DNA from: Acridotheres tristis
Lineage: Eukaryota > Chordata > Aves > Passeriformes > Sturnidae
Reading direction: 5' to 3'
Assembly (NCBI GenBank): GCA_037013685.1
Contig: CM072897.1
Location: 19,914,143-19,978,142, forward strand
Length of the DNA: 64,000 bases
Shown: in pieces, positions 20,301-29,500 of the stretch
How positions within the stretch are numbered: position 1 is the first letter of the stretch
How the letters are laid out: each line of letters starts with the position of its first letter
The notes under the pieces: model-generated
Seen by the model: the letters and a program-made list of their open reading frames with translations, nothing else
Databases searched by the model: none
What the model was told of the DNA's origin: nothing
Program-made: the position numbers and the translations under genes

Positions 20301-22788
20301 TCTCCCCATGCTATTGTCCCCATGGAGCTGAGCCACTAGAACTGTCCTTGTGTGGGTGTCCCCATGGGGCTGTGCTCACAGCCATGAGGCTATGAGCTCT
20401 GTTAACCCTTTCCTCTCCCCACCCTGCAGTTACTCCCCCTCCTCTCCAGCCCATTCCCTCCAGCAGCATCATCTCCACCAGCCTGGTGACCGACCTGGAG
20501 GGCCTCACTCTCACTGACACCTCCCTGACACCCACTGTAAGTGTCCCCCATGCCCTCCCTGGGGAGATCCCAGGCCCCCTGTCACCTATGGGGGCTCCTG
20601 AGCCCTGTGCCACCCACAGGGATTGCAGGGAGCCTTCAGCAGCCCCTGCTGTCCCCTGGTGCAGCTGCTGAGCCCGGCGTTCAGTGCAGTGAAGACCTAT
20701 GAGCTGCTGCACCGCATGGCAGGCGAGGGGCTTGCAGTTGAGTACTGCTTCAGCCGCCGGCCCTTCCCGGGCGACCCCCACATGGTGGCCGTGCAGATCC
20801 AGATCTCCAACAATACCGACACCGAGGTGAAGAACCTGCGAGTCAATGAACCCAAGCCACTGTCTGGCATGCGGATACGGGAGTTCCCTGAGATTGGTAT
20901 GGCATGGCACGGCATGGCCATGGTGCTGTGGGAGAATGGGGACAGGGGTTGGGTGAGAATGTGGGATGTAGTGGCAGCCCTGTGGTTCCAGAGCATCTGG
21001 CGCCAGGGGACACAGCCAGTGTGGTGATGGGCATCGACTTCTGTGACTCTACGCAGGCAGCAAACTTCCAGCTGTGGTGAGCATCTGGCACCGGGCAGGG
21101 TGGGATGGGTGTCCCCAGGGATCAGGGCATCAAGTGCTCCAGAGATGGGGAAAGTGGGATAGGTATCAACATCCCTCCATGTGGCAGGGGCAGGGGACAG
21201 CAGAAACAGGGCATGGGGTATCCAGGGGATGGAGGACAGCAGGACAGGCACCAGAGTCCTTCCAGGGAAGGGGAGACACTCTGATGGGCATGGGGTGGTC
21301 AGGGGACAGCAGGAAATGCACAGGCCTCCCTGCAGGGGACAAGGAGTTAGCAGCAGCTCCAGGTCCAGCCTGACAGGTTCCCCCCGTTCTTCAGCCCTTT
21401 GTTTCCCCCAGTCACCCCTACCCAGGGCAGGGATGAGAAGCAGGACATGGAGAGGGGACATACTCTGAGCACATGCTCGTCTCACTGCCTGTCTCCCCAG
21501 CACCCACACACGCCAGTTCTACGTCTCCATCCAGCCACCTGTGGGGGAGCTCATGGCCCCTGTCTTCATGAGTGAGAATGAGTTCAAGAAGGAGCAGGGT
21601 GAGTGGGGCCGGGGATGGATAAAGGGTGCTGCACAGGCACCCACCACTGACAGTCACCCCCAATTTTGTCCCCTCTGCCGCCCTCGGTGTGGCCCTAGAG
21701 CACCTGGCACGGCTGGGTGAGGGTAAGTGGCTGCTCGGCTGGCCCCTAGACTAGCTCTGCTCCCCTCACCCACTCCTGCACCCCCAGCCTGTGGGCTGGG
21801 ATGACCACCCTGGTGCCAGGGTGGCCTTGTTGGATCCCCACAAAGTGTGAGGGGCTCATGCCACCCCTGGCGCTCCCAGAACTGTCTGGTGAGTGACACC
21901 CTGTGTTCTCGTGCTTCTGAATCAGCACATCCCCACCCTGACCCCATGGATGGGGGTCTGTGTTGAGTGGGGGTGCTTGGTGCCCTGCAGCACCTGGCCC
22001 CATTGCTGCCACTGTCCAAAGGAGCCCATCCCCAGGGATATGGCTGCTGCCACTGGACAGGGATATGGGGATGAGCCCAGGAAGGGCTATGAAGGATTTT
22101 CCCAAAACCACTGAATCCTGAGCCAAGAGTGAGCAGAGCAGCCAGCTCAGGATGTCATGGGGAACCTGAACGCAGGGAGCTGGAGGGGCTTGCTTTGGGC
22201 ATGTCAAAGCAGGGCCCAGCAGGGTATGTGGCCAGAGATAGACAGGTGCCTCTGTTACCTGCTCTAGGGAAGCTGATGGGCATGAGTGAGATCACAGAGA
22301 AGTTGACGCTGCCTGAGAAATGCCAAAATGACCATACCATCGTCCAGCAACTGACCTCGGCTGCCAACGTGGGCCGCGTGCCCTGCGGTGCCAGCAATGA
22401 GTACAGGTAGCCGGACCCCCCCCACCTGGATCAGACAGGCGCTGTCACCTCTCCATTCCCACCCGAATCACAGCGGGGACACTCGGGGCTTCCTTTAGGA
22501 CAAGGAGCCTGCATGAACCCAAATGTGACAGTGGCCGTGGGTGGCCGGCGCCTGCCTGTCCCCACTGGAGCATCCCATGGGACCAGAGGGTGACAAGGGA
22601 CAGCTTGCTTTGAAGCCATGTGTTCACCACCCAACAGGTTCGCGGCCAAGACGGTGACAAGCGGGAGCCTGGTGCTCATCACCCTGGAGCGGCGGGAGGG
22701 CTCCACGGCTCAGCTGACCATCAACAGTGAGAAGATGGTCATTGGCACCATGCTGGTGAAGGACATCATCCAGGCCCTGGCACAATGA
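11302..22788 (+). CDS. AP3B2: AP3B2, AP-3 complex subunit beta-2 (27 coding exons)
   Basis: Neuronal large subunit of the AP-3 adaptor, which sorts cargo from endosomes to synaptic vesicles and lysosome-related organelles. Exons: 11302-11414, 14339-14414, 14522-14596, 14708-14803, 14889-15049, 15168-15234, 15786-15968, 16083-16259, 16494-16591, 16866-16920, 17068-17139, 17287-17349, 17571-17703, 17786-17895, 17968-18144, 18229-18415, 18517-18635, 18854-18965, 19294-19495, 19571-19733, 19827-19881, 20430-20536, 20665-20896, 20992-21076, 21501-21598, 22268-22406, 22638-22788. Total 3306 nt (1101 aa; human about 1082). Residues to about 654 are the adaptin trunk, nearly identical to mammals. Residues 655-813 are a Ser/Glu/Lys hinge. 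SLLDLDD at 825-831 is a clathrin-box motif. The remainder is the AP-3 beta appendage. The start ATG gives [13 protein letters not shown], matching the family. AP3B1 is excluded because hinge and N-terminus fit beta-2. Confidence 0.96.
12000..13080. repeat. Minisatellite in AP3B2 intron 1
   Basis: Dozens of degenerate copies of CTGGCAGTGTCCCCCACTCT-like units, often separated by CTGACC or CATGACC. The plus strand is C-rich and the minus strand reads GGGGACACTGCCAG. It occupies about a third of intron 1 (11415-14338). A second, smaller purine-rich array of GGATGGGGATGTGGAT units lies at about 11540-11625. Confidence 0.8.
15290..15740. repeat. Minisatellite in AP3B2 intron 6
   Basis: Degenerate tandem units containing GGCATCCTCATGGGGATGC, CCATCCCCA and ACCAAATTGGTGTC words fill most of intron 6 (15235-15785). 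Open frames on both strands come from the repeat. Confidence 0.7.
20070..20390. repeat. Minisatellite in AP3B2 intron 21
   Basis: Copies of about 20-40 bp around TGTCCCCATGTGGCTGTCCC with frequent substitutions, inside intron 21 (19882-20429). Non-coding. Confidence 0.7.
20620..20664 (+). other. AP3B2: Possible in-frame 5' extension of AP3B2 exon 23
   Basis: An upstream acceptor (CCACCCACAG at 20610-20619) would add 45 nt without a stop and in phase 0, encoding [16 protein letters not shown] chose the downstream acceptor at 20664 for the main model because the residues LLSP that follow align with the mammalian protein. Whether the extension is used is unknown. Confidence 0.3.
21699..21722 (+). 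other. AP3B2: Candidate 24-nt microexon in AP3B2 intron 25
   Basis: Inside intron 25 (21599-22267) a pyrimidine-rich tract ending CCCTAG is followed by 24 nt and then GTAAGT. In the phase of the flanking exons it reads EHLARLGE, inserted between KKEQ and GKLMG of the appendage domain, with no stop. An alternative donor GTGAGG at 21717 would give an 18-nt version, also in frame. It is predicted from splice signals only. Confidence 0.45.
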
Positions 22789-23099
22789 CAGCCGGGCATT
22801 GCCGCACTTATGGCCCTGCCCTCCCACCCTTTCTGCCCCATGCTGCTCCTTAAAACACTCCCTTGCCCCCGTTTCTGCCAGGTTATTCCCTGCCCCAATC
22901 CCAAAAGGGGCAGCAGACAGCAACCCTCGGGCCGGCTTTGCTGCTGGGTGGAAGGAGCAGGATGGGGCATATGGGATGCAGGGAGGTGTCCCACTTGGAA
23001 GGGCAGAAGCAGTTTCAGCCCCCGTGGAGCACAGTGTGCCCCCAGTCCCTCACCATCCTCTCCCAATGTAACCCTTATTTATTATGTCCAGGATCTCCC

Positions 23100-23105
23100 A
23101 ATAAA
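23100..23105 (+). terminator. AP3B2 polyadenylation signal AATAAA
   Basis: Canonical AATAAA 312 bp after the AP3B2 stop codon, followed within 40 bp by a T/C-rich segment. The 3' UTR therefore runs from 22789 to about 23125. Confidence 0.75.
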
Positions 23106-23513
23106 GCTCTTCTCCAGCCTGCTCCTTTTCCCTCCTCTGCTCTGTGGGCACATCAACCCCAGATTCCCCCCATGCCTGGCTCTGCCAGCCTCCCCAGGGC
23201 AGCCCACAGGGGACCAGCCATCCCTTAGGTGACTGGAAACATACAGAGTCTCCCAGGGCTGGGTGGCTGCTGAGTCCTGGAGAAAACCTGGCACATGGCG
23301 TCTGGGTGAACCCCCTGGAGCAGGAGGTGCTCAGTTGGACCAGGCATCTGAGGAGTCTTGGGAGGGTTCCAGCTGTTTATTCAAGGCAGAATTGCTCATG
23401 CTTCAACTGCAGAAATATCTGCTATGTCAGTGCTGGGTCTGTTCTGCAGCGTCACTGGAAAGATTCCTGGGGCCAGCTTGGGAAGGGTTTTCATCTCCAA
23501 ACTGGGATTACAG

Positions 23514-23534
23514 AAAAAAAAAAAAAAAAAAAAA
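23514..23534 (+). repeat. 21-nt poly(A) tract
   Basis: An uninterrupted run of A after GGGATTACAG. It is either a retroposition tail or simple slippage. On the minus strand it is a T-tract just downstream of an AATAAA, which could serve as a polyadenylation downstream element. Confidence 0.7.
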
Positions 23535-23542
23535 TCGGACTC

Positions 23543-23548
23543 TTTATT
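23543..23548 (-). terminator. Possible minus-strand polyadenylation signal
   Basis: The plus strand TTTATT is AATAAA on the minus strand, followed eight bases later by 21 T. The arrangement fits the 3' end of an antisense transcript coming from the CPEB1 promoter side and converging on AP3B2. No exon of such a transcript is established. Confidence 0.25.
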
Positions 23549-23939
23549 AAGATCTCTCCTCCCAGCACGGGCTGGGTGGGATTTCAGTGAGCACTGGCTC
23601 TCTTCATCCAAAGCTGCAGCCCAGCACAGAGCCAGGCCCGCCACCAGAGGCAGAGGATGAGCAAAGGACATGCAGGAAGGCCTGAACCCCGAACTGCCTC
23701 CGCTGCCACAAAAAGGGTGAGAGGCTTTCTGCTTTTTCCGGGTAAGAGATGAAAAAAATCTTTCCTTTCGGATGGGTGAGGAATCCCTGCCACTGGATTG
23801 GAGCAGCAGCACCAACCACTGGGTGTCAAGTGCTTGTTCCAAAGGGAAAAGCCCATTCCCACAAGAACAGGGGTGAAGCCACAGCTGCCCCACAGGATGC
23901 AGCTGGGAGCCACAACGATGCCACCACCCTATTTTCCTT

Positions 23940-26130
23940 AGGGAGGCTGATTTAACCCTTGTGGTCCTATCTCTTCAAAGGCTCAGCGAGCACCACAGCC
24001 TGTGTTTGGAGAGATGCCAGCACATTGAGACTGCCCTTAGGGACCCCACTTTAACCCCCTGGGGGTCCCATTCCCCCATGGGAGGGGATCTGTGAGCACC
24101 ACAGCCTGTGCATGGGAGCTGCCAGCACTGAGGTGTCCCCGGAAGGGAGACTGCAGCCAGGCATCACAGTGCCATCATTCCATTCCCCTTAGGGGTTTGA
24201 TTTAAGCCCTCAGGGGTCTCATTCTCCCATGGGGAGCCCAGAGAGTTCTGAGCATATGTGCAGAGAGCTGCTGGAGCCAATGGGGCTCCGGAAGGGCTAA
24301 AGTCAGGCACCCCAGCACTGCCACCACCCCATTTTCCTTTCCACTCAGAGTGGGCTCAGTGAACACCCAGTCTGTGTGTGGGAGCTGACAGCACTGAGGT
24401 GTCCCTGTGAAGGCTCCAGATGGACACTGCAGTACCACCACCATGTCATTCTCCTTAGAGGGGCTGATTTAATCCCTCCAGGGTCCCATTCCCTCATGGG
24501 GTGCTCAGTGAGTGCCACAGCCAGTGAGTGGAGAGCTACTGGCACTGAGGTGTCTCCTGGAGGGCTCCATCCAGGCACCACAGTGCCATCGTCCCATTCC
24601 CCTTAAAGGGGCTCGTTTAACCCCTTGGGGGTCCTATCCCTTCACAGGGGTCACAGTGAATGCCACAGCTCATGTGTAGGGAGCTGCAAGCACTGAAGTG
24701 CCCTTAGGGAAATCCATTTTTAGTTATGGGGTGTCCCATCCACTTAGAGGGGGCTCAGCAAGTGATACAACCTGTGTGTGGAGAGGTGCTGGTGCTGAGG
24801 TGTCCCTGGGGGGCTTCAGCTGGGCACTTCATGGGGGAGCTCATTTGAGAACCCTTTGGGGTCTCATTCATCAGAAGGAGCAGAGCCAGTGCCACAGCCC
24901 ATGCATGGAGAGCTGCTGGCACTAAGACATCCTCAGAAGGGCTCCAGCCAGGCAATGCCACCGTTGCATTCCCTTTAGCGGGACTGGTTTAAGCTCAGTG
25001 AGGGGCTCAGTGAGCATCACAGCCTATGTGTGCGAGTTGCTAGCACTGAGGCTGCTCTTGGGGAACCCCATTCCCCTTGACAGGAAAGATATGTGTTCAT
25101 GTATTTACAAACAACTCCATGGGTGAGGGTATGAGTGTTAACGTCTTTGAAATGGTTCTTAATGTCTCTACCAACTTCAAGCCGCAGGTTTGTTACAGAA
25201 CCCAGATAGTCTGGCTCCTGGAACAGACAATGGGTCTGTACAAGCCTGAGTTTCTGAACTTTGGGGGGAAAATGACATGTTTAAAGGGGGAATATGTGGT
25301 AGGCGGTTCGGGAAGGCTGTACCTTCCTAGTACCTCAGCCAGCGGGGAAAGGAAGAGGGCAACATGTGGCTGGGAGTTTAGGCTAAAAGGAGGCTGGGCC
25401 CTCCAAAACCGAGAGAGAAAAACCCTGTGGGCGTGTGCCCCAGTGGACAATCTCTCCCTTTATCTAAACCAAGTTGCAGGACTCCTCTGTCTCCTTTATG
25501 GGCACTGGCCTTTCACAGTGTGTTTTCTGCATGCCCTCAAAGCGCACTCAGTGAGCACCCAGCGTACATGTGGTGAGTGGCCCCAGGGGTGCTAAAGCGA
25601 AGAGTCAGAACCACTACCATCCCAGACCCCTCAGATGGGCTGATTTAAGTTCTTAAGTCCTCTCATTAGCCCTTGGGGTCCTGTTCTCCTCAGAGGAATA
25701 TGGAGTGTTGCCAGTGCTGAGATGTCCCCGGGGGGCCCCAGCTGGGCAGTGCCACGACCATTCCACTCCCTGAGGGCCTTAACCCCTCAGCAGACCCATT
25801 CCCTCCTGGGATGTTCCATGAGCACCACATCCCATGAGTGGAGAGCTTCTGATACTGAAGTGTCCCAGAGGAGCTACACCTGGGCACTACAGTGCCACCA
25901 CCACCCCATTCCATTCAGAGGGGCTGATTTAACCACTCAGGGATTCCATCCTGGCTGAGGGGGCTGAGTCAGTACCACAACTCACATGTGAAGAAATGAT
26001 GACACTAAGCCTGCCCTTGGGGACCTCAATTTAATGCCTAGGGGATCCCATTCCCCTCACGGAGGGGGCACAGCAAATGCCACATCCTGCACGTGGCAGC
26101 TGGCAGCTCTGAGGTGTCCCTGGGAGGGTG
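23940..26130. repeat. Degenerate tandem satellite upstream of CPEB1
   Basis: Repeated blocks with the order GGGGCTGATTTAA, CCCTNNGGGGTCCCATTCCC, GCTCAGTGAG(C/T)(A/G)CCACAGCC, GGAGAGCTGCTGGCACTGAGGTGTCCC, GGGCTCCAGCCAGGCACCACAGTGCCACC. GCTGATTTAA-type landmarks occur near 23945, 24190, 24463, 24609, 24978, 25636 and 25921, so units range from about 150 to 280 bp. The array is interrupted by the LTR at 25090-25533 and fades into the CPEB1 CpG island. No coding content. Confidence 0.75.
25090..25533 (+). mobile_element. Solo-LTR-like element, copy A
   Basis: About 440 bp nearly identical (by eye roughly 95 percent) to copy B at 30103-30545 in the same orientation. Length, single-copy placement, a TATA-like GGCTAAAAGG in the 3' third and near TG...CA ends suggest a solo LTR of an avian endogenous retrovirus. 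I recall similar LTRs from passerine genomes. It lies inside the satellite array. The 5' terminus is TATG instead of TGTG, and no target-site duplication is visible. The open frame within it is not a gene. Confidence 0.6.
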
Positions 26131-26149
26131 GCTGAAGCCGGACAGCACA

Positions 26150-26550
26150 GTGCCGCCGCCGCCGCCGCTGTCTCATGCGTCAGGGGGGCTGACGGAATCC
26201 CTCGGGTGACGCCACGTTAACCCGTGGGAGCCCCATCCCCTCAAGGCGCCCGGGGCGAGGCGGCTCCGCGCGGCGATGGCGGGAGCGGGCTGATGGAGAT
26301 GGCGGCGGGCAGACGCCACGCGGCCGGCGCGGGCCGCGCGCATGCGCTGAAGCCCCGCCCCTCAGCGGTGCCCCCTCCTCTCCCTCCGTGCCCCCACCCC
26401 CCACCCCCCACCCCAGGCGCGGCCCGGCCCGGCCCATAAAAGCCGCGGGCTGGGCCAGAACCCTCGCTGCGCCCGGTGTCCTCGCCGTCCTTGCTGTCTT
26501 CTTGTGTCTCCTCTGCCGCGTTCCGGAACCGCCCGCCTACAGTGCCGCCG
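26150..26550 (+). promoter_or_regulatory. CPEB1 CpG-island promoter with TATA-like box
   Basis: CpG-dense sequence starting with a short GCC repeat (26151-26169) and containing CATAAAAG at 26435-26442, a TATA-like element. It lies about 110 bp upstream of the start codon, so transcription probably begins near 26465. The start codon context is GCCGATGG. CpG richness continues into intron 1 to about 26640, including a run of ten or more G near 26635. Confidence 0.7.
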
Positions 26551-29500
26551 ATGGCCTTCCCGCCGGTGAGTGCGAGCACGTGCCGCCTCGCGAGGCCGCT
26601 CCGCCACGTGGTTCTAGGCGGCGGTGCTGCTGTGGGGGGGGGGTGGTGTTCCCGCCCGTTTTACCCGTGTGAAGAGGGGATGGGACGGACCCCTGAGCCC
26701 TCAGGACAGCAGTGGATGGGGCTCCCCCCACTTCCTGCTGGAACGCTGATAAGGGATCCCCCTTCCGTTTGGACTGGCCTCAAGTGGGTCCTGCTGTTGA
26801 GGTACCCCCGAGGAACGCGGGGCTCTGAAGGAGCTCAGGCAAGCCATCAAATGACCCCTTGCTGCCTTCAGGGAAACGCCAGAGGAAAATGGATCCTAGC
26901 CTAGTAACCTATTGTTCCACTCTTTCTAGGGTTTTAGGGAGAGGAAGCTGGGCTGGAGGTGCTGAGCTTAGGTTTGCATGATGGGGCATGTTTTGGTTGG
27001 AGTGGGCACTTGTACTCATGCAAATTGTATTTTTTTTCTCACTTTTAAGCTGCCTTTTTTTTAGTGCATAAGGTAACCAAAGGTGCTGTTTTATAATTAA
27101 ACCATATGCTGTAAGCTCTGTGTAGTGTCTGGCTGGGGCAGGGGAGTGACACAGGAGACTCAGTTTATAACTGAGTATGGACAAAGGTGACTCTTCTGAG
27201 ACAAGTCTGTTGAAAAACAAGGGGTTTTTTTTGACCTTTTGCTGTTCCCCATCTGAGACCAATTAATGCTCATTACTGGTGCTTGTGTCATGGGCTAACA
27301 AGGTTTGCTGGCACCTGGAGTGCTGGTGAGGGGCTTCAGGTACAGCTGAGCTCAGGGAAGAGCTCCAGGACCCCGTTGCTTTACTGCAGTTTGTCTCAAC
27401 TGCAGTAACAGTTGAACAGTCTCCCTAAACCAATTAAAACCTTACTCCGCTTTGACAATCTGCTGCAACAGGAAGCTCTGGGTATTGCTTGTGTACAAAG
27501 CTGCTTGTGAGTGATGGCTTCAAACTCTTTTGTTTCAAAAGAATACCGAAAAATAGCTGCCTTAATAGTGAAATGCCTTTAAAACCAGGGGTTTTGGCAA
27601 AACTGGAGTTGTTGTGAAGTCAGTGCTCCCCTGTGAATTAAGACCAGTCTTAATTCCAACCAGGTGTGTTCAAGATGCCTCTACTCAGTAAACCCTGGGA
27701 CAGCTGCTTAACTTTAGCCTTGCTGATGGTGGGAGAGCTGGTGCAGCCTTGCCTAACCCTTTTGGGATGGGGTGGGAGTGGGATGCTTGGTGGAAACAGT
27801 TACACCAATATTGTGTTTTGCATGGGTGTAGCTGACTTCAACTTGGGAAGCAAAACATACCAACAAAAACCGATTTTCTGAGCTGCCTTTTATTAAAGTA
27901 TGGAGCCATCTTGGCTTGGTTGTTTTGACATGGGCACCATTTTAACAGCATCTGAAATTTTGCCTTGGGATTGAAGGCCCTCTTGGGTACAGCTCTAACA
28001 ACCCTCTGGGCATCAGCATGGCACTGCCTGGGTGAGATTTCTATGGAAGATGTAAAAAGCCAAGGCTGGATTGTAGCTGAGGTGGATGAGCCTTGCCTGT
28101 TCCACAGCATCCCCAGGAGCTAATGCACATCTTGGCCATATTGGCAGCCAAGTTGTATTTAATGACTTCCCTAAGGATTAGACTATCCTAATCCTGTGCC
28201 AGTGCTGTTGTGATGCTGCAGGTTCTGCCTAGCCCTGGGATTTCATTATCACTAGGTTTCCTGCAGGTGTGTGTGTGCCTGGGGGCTGTGGAGGTTCCTC
28301 ATTTCCACTGACCTTAGACAACTTCGGGGTGTTTTGCTGTGCAGGTGTGTGTTGTGCCACCGAGTGCTGCTGGTTATGCCTGGGGTGGGCCCTCCTGCAG
28401 GTAAACTCTGCAGGGTGTGGGGTCTGCTTGGAGCTAGTGGGATGGGAACTCCAGGGACCTGCTAGTTTCCCGATGCACAGCCGGCAAACAAGAGCTCTCT
28501 GCCATAGTGGTAAGGCTTGCTTGGTGCTCTGTTACCCTCAGGGAGGGGACCTCCTCCCTGTTCTTGACACTCCTTTTCTCAATTCCATGTGTTTAGGTTG
28601 TAGGAGGGGTCTGGAGCCTTTCAGTACCCTCCTTGAAACCTTGTTGTTCTGGGGAGGTATTTTCCTGCTTGAATGTAAGTTCTTAGTTGAGTCAGGATGT
28701 GGGGGACTGCCCTCGTGCCTGAACCTCATCTTGCTGTGTGTCTGTGTATGATGCTGCTTGGGTCTGTGTTTCTGACCTCCAGTGACTTAACCTACAGTCT
28801 CAGAATCGTTTCCTCTGTGGCACTATGTGCCTGCTGCAGACAGCTGAATTGCTCTTCTCCTTTGGTTCTGATCCAGAGGCTTCCCTAGAAACTTCCAGGT
28901 GTCTAAGAGACTGGGTGTCTTACTAGACATTAGGAAGTGGTGTTCGATTCCTGGTGGCTTAAAAGCACTTGTCAGCTGGATTATCATCTCCACTGACTTG
29001 TTCATCCCTTGATAAAACTGTCGGTGCCACTTGGATTGGGATTGTGAGGTGTAGCAGGATGGAATGGCTGTTGGGTCACTGTTTACACCCCAGGGTGTCT
29101 CACGTGGTGCCAGGAGGACCTACCAGTGCTGCACTCTCTAACTCTACTCTGTACAGTGCTGCTGTACCTCTGGAAGCAGGGGGATCTGTAATTTGTAGCT
29201 GCGGTGTGGAGGGCTTCCAGGGAAGCCTGGAGAGGCAGTGTGTTGAATTTGCCAAATCCTTCCAGGTGGGACAGGGAAAGCGAATCCTACCTGGGCTCTG
29301 GAGTGCTGTGTTGCTCGTCTTGGCGCTGGGGGTGATAGAGCGGTACCGACTCTGGAGATGCAGTCTCGGGTATGGTGTTTCACTGGGCCAAATTTGGTAT
29401 GGACTCCGAGATGGAAGCACTTGGGTGGGTTCTCCAGTTTCCAGACTCTTTCTAGCATCCTCTCTGGGCTCTAAGTGCTCTGGAGACCTGCGGAGCTCTT

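Noticed and set aside
25077..25595. 172-aa open frame upstream of CPEB1, partly repeated at 30102-30287
   Set aside because: It lies within the two LTR-like copies and the reading frame breaks differently in each; no protein similarity.
26180..26672. Several overlapping open frames around the CPEB1 promoter
   Set aside because: GC-rich CpG-island frames on both strands with Pro/Arg/Gly-biased content and no domain.
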